Below, in pieces: positions 10,858 through 22,500 of a stretch of DNA of 36,177 nucleotides (positions are counted from its first letter, which is position 1; every line of letters begins with the position of its first letter). This DNA comes from Chrysomallon squamiferum. Lineage: Eukaryota; Mollusca; Gastropoda; Neomphalida; Peltospiridae. Under the pieces are notes generated by a model. The model searched no databases. It saw nothing but the letters and a program-made list of their open reading frames with translations, and had not been told where the DNA came from. The stretch lies in the NCBI GenBank assembly GCA_012295275.1, contig CM022671.1, positions 32,023,750-32,059,926 of the forward strand. Reading direction: 5' to 3'. A program made the position numbers and the translations under genes.

Positions 10858-13800
10858 GTAAACAACGCAGCAAATCAACACACATTAAAATTAATTTTAA
10901 GTGTTATGTTCAGATTTACTAACAAGCCATTAAAATTAACAGCCATATAAAAATACATCATCTAATTTTAATAAATGCTTATTCATTCCCTTTCAGTTTT
11001 TATTAAGTGAAAAATAATAAAGATATATAATCCTGTTAAGTAACATGACGTAGAAAACAGATGTAATGGCATATGGTAATATAATAATGGCCTGCACTAA
11101 TTTATGATAATGCTAAAATATTCCAGACCATTTTTCAGCTTTACAAAATAACTGCATGCCTGAATTAACCTATAACTAAGAATAAAAATAATAAGATTAT
11201 TTAGGGGTTTGTACACCTTAATACAGTCTAACCGTTCAAATACAGTTAATAGCAAAACAAAAATTAAAAATAATAATAATAATAATAGAAGTTATTTACA
11301 TTTTATATCATCAGGTTTTTGTTGTAAATTGCTGCACATGCTTTATTTGTGTTTACATTTTTCAATGTTTGATCTTACTTATTTTTATTTTTAAATTTTG
11401 CTTCATATAATCAAAATATTGATTGACAATAAAAATTAAAAAATGGTTTAACAATCCCGCAGAATTTCATTATAAAACAAAATAAATAATATATATGATA
11501 AATATAGCAACAATTACAAGACTGAAAGACAAGAATTGTTTACCAAAATTAAAAAGTGCTAAAATGTATCCCTTTTTTGTGCAAATAAATTATTTTTCAT
11601 GTTTAATAATAAAAATGTGTTTTATATTGATAACATATTTGTTAGACTACTTTGTTATGTCACTTTTAAATCTTTCCAATTGACAAACAGATATTCAGCG
11701 TTCCGTCTTGTTTATAGCTTGAGGGTTATTTAAATTTTCATTGCAGCCAATAACTGATAAGAAGACATTTGAATATTTTCTCTCATTGACATATTATTCT
11801 CATCTAATGTTTATTTAATAAATACATTTCCAGTTTGCCTGGCAGCTATATCATGATCATTTTAAAAGAAAAAAAGAAAAATTTGTCAGTTGTTACAAAC
11901 ATGATATTATTTCCATTATAAGTACCAGAATAAAATCATTAACATGTAGCTGTGGTGATGTGATGTATAGTCTAATAAAATGTGTTATACTTTCAAGTTA
12001 TTATTTCGCAGTGATCTGTTATTGTTAATATGAAAAGAATTACAGTTAAAAGCATTTTGATAGTCACTTTACAACTATAAACACTGGAAGGAATTTTAAA
12101 GCAAATTGATCAGTCTATACACAGTGACATCACAACTACAGAACCAGCACCACCATGATTTTTTTTAAACTCTACTCTTGTTCTTCTTTATACTTCTTTA
12201 ATATCAAAATAAAAATAATAAACAAAAAATAACTTAAAAGTAAACAGTTTATTTAGACTTTCTTTCCATATTTCTGTACCTATACTGTAATATGTGTATA
12301 TAAAATTTCAGTGCAAACATCACTAAGGATTTCAGTTAATTTTTAATCCATTTTCTTTCAGTGGGAAAATTACATCACCAAAATGGAATACATTTCGAGG
12401 CATGCATCTTCAGGTGAAAGACAAGATTCGCCTTAATAACATCATCTGGCGAGAATGGCACATGCAGTGTAAGTATAAACAGTTCAGTATGTACACATGT
12501 ACCGTGAGTATGGACAGTTCAGTGTGTATGCGTGCAGTGCAAGTATGGACAGTTCAGTGTGTAAATGTGCAGTGCAAGTATGGACAGTTCAGTGTGTAAA
12601 TGTGCAGTGCAAGTATGGACAGTTCAGTGTGTAAAGGTGCAGTGCAAGTATGGACATTTCAGTGTATACATATGCAGTGCAAAAATGGACAGTTCAGTGT
12701 ATACATATGCAGTGCAAACATGGACAGTTCAGTGTATACATATGCAGTGCAAACATGGACAGTTCAGTGTGTACATATGCAGTGCATGTACAGACAGTTC
12801 AGTATGTACTGTGAGTATGGACAGTTCAGTGTATACATATGCAGTGCAGGTATATACAGCTCAGTGTATACATTTGCAGTGCAAGTATGGACAGTTCAGT
12901 GTATACATATGCACACAAACATGGACAGTTCAGGGTATACATATGCAGTGCAAACATGGACAGTTCAGTGTATACATATGCAGTGCAGGTATATACAGCT
13001 CAATGTATACATTTGCAGTATAAGCATGGACAGTTTACTGTGTACATGTGCAGTGCAAGTACAGACAGTTCAGTGAGTACATATGCAGTGCATATACAGA
13101 CAGTTCAGTATGTACATGTGCAGTGCAATTATGGACACTTTAAACTATTCATGCACTGCAAGTATGAACAGTTATATATATGTATGCAGAGTTGTTATAA
13201 ACAGTTCAGAAAGTGTGTGTGCAGTGTTGCTATGTACAGCACGGTATGTATGCATGCAGTGCAAACATGGAGAGTTCACTATGTGTACACGAAGGATAAC
13301 ATGCAGATAATAATGACCTGCTTTGTTACATTATCAACTAGTGTCAGAGTCTTCAGTGTACTTTTTCCTGATACAGCATCATTTTAAAATTAATGAAAAG
13401 GTGGAAGTGTATATTTTCAGTCACCTTTCAGCTTTGACTATATATAACTATAGTAATAAGAAAACAAACAAAAATCCCCATTCATGACAGCATTGTTATT
13501 AGTGAAAGAGGAGTTAAAACTACAGTATGTATGAAACACTGTATATATGTATATATGTATGCATCAATGTATTTATGTATCTATTTGTCTATATATATAT
13601 ATATATATCTATGTTTGTGTGTTTGTTTATCTATGAATGCTTATCTGTTTATATATACGTATGTAGTGTATCTATGTGTGTGTATGTTTGTATATATTTA
13701 TTTATTTGTTTATAAATATTAATTGTCAAAATAACTTTAATTGCTATAGTGATTAATAATGATATAAATTTCATGTAATTGAAACTGATTAAATTTCTCA

Positions 13801-16385
13801 GAATTGTCTATGATAGGCATTATTCAACTAGGCATGCTTGTCTAATGACATAAAAATGGAGATCGGAATGGTTTTGTATAGCTCATAAATGTGACCGTCC
13901 ATGATTCAGCATAATAAACCAATTTAAATAAATTAGGTATACGTATATATGAATACAAACATTTTCCAACACAGATGTTTATACTTGCATAAGACTCTTG
14001 CATACATAAATGTTTGTCTTTTTCTTCATTTTCTTTCTTTGTTTTTATTTTTACACTTTTTTTTTTTTTTTTAATTTGTTAATTCTTATACACATGAACA
14101 ACAAAGATTAAAGGTTTATCTAGTGTTTCAAGGATTATCAGACATATTATACAGTGAAACATGATGTCCCATATGCCCAACATCATGGGTTAAACACATA
14201 TATGCACATATACATAAACACAAACACACACAAATGCACACTTACTAGCACGTTTATTATATATAACTTGGGTTCATTAAGGAAAATATTTAATAATTTT
14301 AAAAATCGATATTTACAGATATATACTGCAAGAAGCCCATTGTCTGTCAGTTTGCCACACCTTTGTCAGACGACATTCATACCAAGCCAGAGGTGAGATA
14401 CTGACCCCTCTCCATTATTTATTTATTTATTTATTTAACTTTTTTTTATATTATTTATTTATTTATTTATTTACTTATTTATTTAATTTTTTATTATTTT
14501 TATTTATTTATTTTCTTTTTGAGTATTTATTTATTTATTTGTTGTTGGTGGTGTTATTACTATTATTGTCCATAGTTGTACTATTTTATTTTAGTAGTAA
14601 TTGTTTTTGGGTTTTTTTTTTTTTTTTTTTTGTAAAGTGAACAAAATATTTAACAGTTATTTATACTTTGCATTCTTAATTTTTAATTTAATTTCCTCTA
14701 TCAGTACTTAGGCCTTAGATTCACATCCCTGAAACTGTGAAATACAGGTGATTTGTTTTAACTTTAAATGTTTTAAATTAGTTGCTCAATTATAGAAGCC
14801 GTCATATACAGCAGATTTATTATAACTGTTGTTGTTGTTGTTTTTTTCCAGGCTGTTGTTTTGGAAGGGAAATACTGGAAAAGAAAACTGGTTACTGTAA
14901 CAGCCACGTACAAGAAATGGAGAAAATTCTTCAAAGATCGTCTGTCACATGAATCAACCAAGCAGAGGGTAGGGGAGACAATTCAGTTTACAGTGTTTTC
15001 AAGGGTTATCTTTAAAAAATAAATTATATAAAAAGTCACCATGTTTTGGGTATTTTTGTTTAAATGTGGGTGGTGTATTTTATACTGTTGCATTTTTTTT
15101 GGAATAGCATGAAAATATTTTATATTCTATTTTCTTATGAATTTTATTGGATATAGGTTTTAATGATTTTTTTTTCTCAAACTTTTAAAATTATTAAACA
15201 TAACCATTATAATTTTTTAATATTATTATATAATTATTATCTTTTTATTTTTATTATTATCTTTCTTTGTTTCTTATTTTTCAATTTTTAAATAAACTGA
15301 TGTAATTGTTTTTGAAATGTAAAAGAACAAGTTTACAATTAACATTAGTGTGGATGCAGTTAATCAAAAGCAAGCATTATTAATAGTTTGTCATTTAGTA
15401 GCTCTAAAGTTTAAATAAAGTTTTTACTTTTCAAACATACATTCACTATACTAGTTCTAAAGATTAAATACATTTTTTTTCTTTTCAAATATACATTCAT
15501 GGTGTTTACCTTTTTCTGATTTCTTTTTCAAATAGATTTTTTCTGATTTTCATTTTATGATGCTTATGTTAAAGTTTTGTAGGTTTTAATGGAGAGTTAT
15601 ATATATCAATTGTTTTTAAATTACTAAAGCTAATCATTATATTTCAATATTTATTTTCTTTTTTTTTGTTATTTCAGTTGTAAATTTTAATTTATTTATT
15701 TTATTTATTTTTATTTTTAAATTTTCCGTTCTTTTAAATTATTTTAATATACTGATGTGTATTTCTTAAATTAAAAAAAAACACAAAACAATTATACAAT
15801 AATAATTAGTTAATCATTACACTTTGTTCTAAAGTTTAAATGCAGTTTCTTCTTTTCAAATATACATTCATAACATTTATTCTTCATTTTTTTTTCCTTC
15901 TTTCTTTTATGATGTATTCTGATTTTTAAAAATAAACTATATTCTGGTGTTTTTTCTAGGATGCCTCTGTTAAGGTTTTATTAAACCAGGTTCAGGATTC
16001 TGATGCATTGTCCCAGTCTCTGCAGAAACCCCAGGCTGCCACTGACCTGCAGCTCAAGGGAGATGAAATGGACTGGGATCTCAACATATTTGCCAGTCTG
16101 AATCAGCCATTTGCCTTCCCAAATCCTAGAGAGCTGAGTGAGACCTTTAATTTTTTTATACTTTTTTATTTTATTTTATTTTATCTTTATTTATTATTTT
16201 TTTTTTAAATCTAATTTTACTATTTTTCTTTTATTTATTTTTATTTATTTTGTTCTTTATCATTTTATAAATTTACTTTAGAAAATTTCAGTTTTCTGTT
16301 TTATAATTTGCTTGTATAAATTCTATATATTATTTTTTATATATATAAGGCCTTAAACTTACTATTTTTTTTTTATTTAATTATG

Positions 16386-16419
<34 letters not shown>

Positions 16420-18764
16420 TAATCCTTTGATTATGACTGGAATGAACTATTTTGTCAGTATTAGTATTGATTTCTTATCTCTTTTTGAACTGACTATTCA
16501 ATGATTTTTATCTTAATTTTTATTTATTTATTTATTTTTATCTTTCAGATCAGCTAGGCTGTTCAGATTTAATTCAGCCAGGTTTGATGGGATTACAACC
16601 AAATCTTGATGATTTGATGGATATTGATGTCGTTCAAGGTAAAATCTTGTTTATCATCTTAGAAATAAGACTCAGAATGTTTGATAGTTATTATACTTAG
16701 AAATAAAACTCAATTCCTTTTGCAGTGATTAGAAATAAGATCCTTTTTTTTTTTTCAGAAGTTATTATCTTTGAAATAAGACTGGGTTCTTTTCAACATT
16801 TTTGATCTGAATAATAATAATCAATAACTATATGTTTAATATCATTTATATTTCTAAGCAGAAAATTTGATAAGTCTAACAGTTATTATTATCTAATAAA
16901 AGTGGATGTGAACCAATTCTGATATCATATTTATACTTTTTTTGACAGATAAATAATGCAAAATTTATGCTTTTTTTTAAGGTAGGAACATTTTTTAAAA
17001 TTATTTTAATATTTTATTTTATTATTATTTATTTATTTATTTATTGTATTATTATTAATATTATTTTTATTTATTTATATATTCTTTATTTTATTTTTAT
17101 TATTATTATTTTTATTTTTATTTACTGAACTTCCTGTTTCAGGTCACATAACCTATAACAGCATATTCCATTCTTATTTAATAATCTTTCATATTTTTTA
17201 ATTAATAAATTTCGCCTTTCAAATTTTAATTTTATTTTCATTTATTTCTTTTTTATTTGGTTTAACTTAAAATAAAAATTAAAATAATAATAATAATGAT
17301 AATAATAATAATTAAAAAAAATTAGAATCTAAACCATATGGTGTTTGAAAAAGGTATGAACTAATTTCTTAAAACTTGTCTAATTTCTCCACAAATTATG
17401 ATAACCTAATTTTAAAACGTCAGTCATACAAAAAGAATTAGTCACAAAATATTATAACTACACAGAACAGATTATACTCTATTTGTTTTTGTGAATGAAA
17501 GAGGAACCAATTTACATGAATAGATTTAATATTTAACAGATAAAATAATCATTACTACATAGTAAGTGCATAAAGCAGAAACCTTGTTACATCATCTAAC
17601 AGTTACAGAGATTAAGTTAAGCTATATGCCGAGAGGTAATTATGTTTTAAGGATTTCAAGATAAAATTTGACTTATGATCATTCCATGTCAAATCAGCTA
17701 ATGGGTTAAACTTCTCTGAGACCAAAAACTCATTTTGTGGAGTCCAAATCCACCTGACATGTCTGAAGGATATGAAAAGATGCCAAATGGCATCACATGT
17801 TCTACACAATCAGGCCCAAAGGGTTAACAGGAAGTGTGGCTTCAGGAACTCCTTGAAATCCCCACTGAGCACATGGCATTTAAAAGTTTCTACTAATCTG
17901 TCTATTCCCACTAGCTTTTGTTCCTATTTCTACCAATACTACATCTTTTTCTACTGACACTACTATCGGTGATGCTACATTGTTTGGTATAGTAGTTATA
18001 ATAGTAATACCAGCACCTCCACTACTACTACTACTACCACCACCACCACCACTGGTATTACTTCTACCACAACCAGTACTTCTACCATTACTGCTGTTAC
18101 TACTTTATTAGAACAACTACTACTATCAACATCATTGCCACTACTGCTACTTTTATTATCACAAATACTGTTACTACCTCTACCACTACTAGCAGCACCA
18201 TTACATCAGCAACTACTACAATAGCTATTTCTTATTTTGCTTCTTCTACTGACATTACTTCTTCTATTACCAGCACTATAATTCATCCTGCCACTTCTTC
18301 TAGTACTACAAATCATACTAACACTCCTTCTACATTACTATTATATCTCCTACTACCTATTGGCATGGTCAGGTTTAACAAAAAAAAATATGGGGGTTAT
18401 TTTGACATGGAATGGCCCTATATGTTTCACATGTTCTCAGAACAAAAAAGAAACTACTTAAAATCTTCAGGGTTGCTGCATTTTTAAGAATTACACTGGA
18501 ACATCTTAATAATGTATACAGTGTTTTTGAAAAATAGTTTCTGCCACAGAGAAACAGTAGTGAGTTTGGACTAACAGGTTTTCTGATTTATTTTAAGATT
18601 CGATATTCATAACATTTATGCTCCTGAAGTCCTTCAAATGTATGTGTGTGTGTGTGTGTGTGTGTGTCTTTGCATGCACATTTTGTGTTATTGAAAGTTA
18701 TTGAAATTTTACTTAATACACAGGTTATGTATGAACTAAAAAATTCTAACCTGAACTATCACAT

Positions 18765-18803
<39 letters not shown>

Positions 18804-19533
18804 CTCAATTATTACTCTTTTTCATTTTCCATCAACAATATTTATTTTCTGTTGAAATGACTGTTGGCCTAAATTCAGCATTTTTTATTTATTTTTTATT
18901 TTTTTCTGTTCTGTTTTGGAAACCTTTTTATTAATCATTTGGATTTTCCTGATACACAAACACAAGGTAACTGCATTAATGGTATTAAAACACTCAGATA
19001 TAAAAGAAACTGTGATGTAATGAATCATATTCTCATCAGTCCTGAATGCAGCCCAGGTACAGTTTAAGTAACCAAATTCGTGTTTTTAAATTGCAGTAAC
19101 CATTTTGACAGTAAAGAGGTTAAAAAATTATTATAGAAAAGTTGAAAAATTCCAATTCCCAAATTACAAAATGATAACTTTGTCATATAGCTGTAATTCC
19201 TGCATTGCCTTGGTATCTTGTCACTGACACACCAGAGACCAATGTTTTATTTTATATTACTCCAGTGCTGGTATTTCTGTTTCAGTTAAGTACTGTGTAA
19301 AGTTGTGATGCTGAATTAATTAGATAGCCAAAGTGCAATGTCAAAACTTTAAGCTGACTGTGCAGACAAAATGGAAATGGATTTGATGTGTTGCTGGTAT
19401 ATCAGCTTGTTTATTTGTTCATTTAATTATTATTTTTTTCAGTTTATTACTAATGATGGTAGAGGTAGCAGCAGAAGTAGTTTTTTTCTTGTTTTCTTTA
19501 TTTCTTTATTTTTATTATTTTTATTTATTTTTT

Positions 19534-19567
<34 letters not shown>

Positions 19568-22500
19568 TGAGCACATGAAGTTACAAGATATGACATAGGA
19601 ATGAAAAACAGTTTTAAAGAATGTATATATAACAGTTTAACTGGAGAAAGAACAGTAATTTACCACTTAAATTAGAAATCTATTTATGATTACACAAAAA
19701 GATACACATTCCTTTATTTACTTTTTTCCAAACCTTTGAAAGTGATGTAGAGGTTAAAAAAAAAAAATTGTGACTGTACCCATGCAGTTGGAATAAACAT
19801 TATATGTAAAATGAAATAAAATAATATTAATATTGTTTTTCTTTTTATAGAATTTTGGTTATTTTTTATTTTAGTTTTTTGCACGAATATTATTTGGACA
19901 TTGGTTTATTTGTTTAATATATATATATATATATATATTTTATTTTTTTTCTATTATTGTTTTATTTATTTAAAAAAAGATTTTTTTTTTTGTTTTTGTT
20001 GTTGTTGTTTGTTTGTTTGTTTGTTTGTTATTATTTTTCATCACTAACATTAATAAAAGACATAAATACCAAAACTTTATTTTTAATGGTTTCACAAGAT
20101 TCACCATTTTTATTCTGACTGAATTTCAGAAAATGCATAGACATTTGAAATGAATATTAAATCAAAATATCCACAAAAGCAATTAAAAAAAATAATATAA
20201 AATAAAAAAAAAGATTTTGAATATTCAGAAGACAAATGTTTTTTTATAACTCATTTATTTAATTACTATATGTGTTTTATTCAAATGTTTTGCCTGTATA
20301 CAAGCTATAAAACAATGTTATTTCAAAATTACAGTGTTACCAATCAGGTGAGCATTTGTAACAAAATAACAAATGTCCTAATATGGGGGCAGAATTTTGA
20401 AAAAGGTTGCTGTTATAATTGTATTGAAATCCAACAATACATTGGATTTTTTTTTTTTTTGTCAGAGCATCTTACAATAAGGTGATTAAGAAATCATTCC
20501 CTGTTTTTAAATCTCTTTAATCTTTATCATATCCTTTTGAATTAAATCAAATTAATCAAAAATATTAAGAATGATATCTCATTTCATGTTAAATAGTGGT
20601 GTGTGTGTGTGTGTGTGTGTAGATTTATAAAATGACAGATGGTATCCTAGAGCTAATGGCATCTGTTACCAATAAGTAAATAAGATAATGTTCACAAAGT
20701 TGTTGTATAATATAATTTTACCTCATTTATCAGATCGCTATTCTGTAAGACTATAACATTTTAAAAGAAGTAATGTTGTTGGGGGGTTGTTCTTTTTCAG
20801 TCATCTTGTTGATAAATTGCTTGTTAATTTTTAACAGATCTCAAACATACCTTGTTTTTCTTTTTTCATAATAATGACATGAGAGAAAAGAAAACCATAC
20901 CCACATCATTCTGTGAGTTATTCTAACCATTCAGCTGTAAAGGATTATTTATAAGAACCTTCCCAAACACAGGAAAGTACAGACCACAAAAAACAAAAAA
21001 GTGTCTGTGACCTGTCATCTCTCAGATCACAGCTGAAGTCAAAGATTTCACTATCTGTAGATGAAATAAACTAGGAAAAATGACCAAATCAAATTCATAG
21101 TGAATTTGGTTGTTCCATATTTGCTGAAAACTGTAAATAAACTAATCATAAACGTTATTACGCAAGAATCACACATGATGTTATTCTAGTTGAAAGGGGC
21201 TTATACATGGACATTTTAATTATACATGAACTGATGCCTATATACAGAGGTGGTTGGCTTTTACTGTTGATCTGAAGGGGTCTTGGTGGAATGGTCTGCT
21301 ACTGTGCCACAAAAAATTGCCTCAGATGATTGAGGCTGGCATTACTGTTATGGTAATTCACGTGAAATGTGCAACACATTTTTGAAAGACATTCTCTGTT
21401 GGTATGAGGTCAGGCTAATCTACTGGCCAGTCCATCCTGGTGATGGCTTAGAAAGTCTTTATTTACAGGTTGCTTAGTCCTAATTTTATTACTACAAAAC
21501 AGACATTATTTTACACTGTAGCTGACACAACGAACATTCAAAAATGAAAAGATCATTACCCTTAAATTCTTTTGACTAGTATGTGAAAGATGAGGAAAAT
21601 GTTTCAAACCAGTAAATGTAGAATGCAGTTAAGATCACTGAATATCAAATTGTTTAGAAAAATCTTTACAAATATTACAAGAAATGTTAACTGCTAACAG
21701 TTGCAGCCTCCTGCTAATGCATTCAGTTTTAAATATCATTTAGTAGTGTTCAGTCCACAACCATCTACCTCAGAAAAACAACAACAACAGGATCTCCTAA
21801 ATAATCTAGACTTACAAACTCATTTTATGTTACTGCTGAATATTTCAATAAAAATTAATACAAAATGGAACTGATTTAATTACATTTTATTGTTATTGCT
21901 GTAAAATATTTAGGGTAAAAAGGATTATGATATCTAAATCAGATTTTGTAAATTGCCAATAATCATCAAAATTCTGCCCCTATAATAATCCTTCTGGTTT
22001 GAGGAATTCACACCTAATCCTGAATCAGTGCTCTCAAGGAGTTTTACAAAAACAGAATCAACTTGTAAGCCAGTCTTTGCTAAACTAATTTATTATCACA
22101 GATTGAGTCCATAGATAATATTTATCACTTGTATGAAAGCAGTAAATGTTAATTAAACATGAATATTTATTTCAGATTCCTTGACTTGTTGGATTTTTTT
22201 TTTTTTTTTGATGAATGCACAGATCATTTCGTAAACAGAAATGTAAATAAAAAATGGTAATAAAAAGAAAATGAAAAAACAAAACAACAACTGTGATCTG
22301 ATCTGATTTGATTTATGTCGATATAGTTACCCATTAGTCAGTTATTATTATTATTATTTTATTTGTTTTACATTTCTTTGTACGAAATGACATTGGCAAG
22401 TTTCCTTGAGAGCCCTGCCTAGACTGAACCTGAATATGTTTGTTGTTCAAAAGCATAGACCATTACTGTTGTTAATTCCTGTGTTTTTTCAGTGCACAAA

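Larger units (their letters stand above)
16639..22492 (+). other. Mondo intron 6 (5.85 kb)
   Basis: The largest intron. Holds the array at 16655-16810, ATT-rich DNA (16990-17120), a candidate inverted-repeat element (17680-18414), TG and CA repeats (18643-18802), a T run near 19538-19565, (TA)n near 19918-19939, (GTTT)n near 20009-20028 and (GT)n near 20600-20620. A more complex stretch runs from 20300 to 22050. One CACGTG E-box lies at 21359-21364. No gene or RNA gene recognised. Confidence 0.8.

Noticed and set aside
12465-13290. CRISPR-like regular repeat
   Set aside because: Units are contiguous with no unique spacers, and the DNA is a eukaryotic intron.
12565-13387. Long open frames of 150-180 codons rich in Cys, Met and Gln
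   Set aside because: They are translations of the 35-bp array in rotating frames; the period, not selection, keeps them open.
13527-13722. Tyr/Ile/Cys-rich frames
   Set aside because: Low-complexity TATG/TGTA repeats in intron 2.
21359-21364. CACGTG E-box as an autoregulatory ChoRE
   Set aside because: Mondo-Mlx sites need two E-box halves five bases apart; no second half is present.
21250-21480. Mixed-composition stretch that could be a SINE
   Set aside because: No tRNA-like A and B boxes, tail or flanking duplication that I could find.
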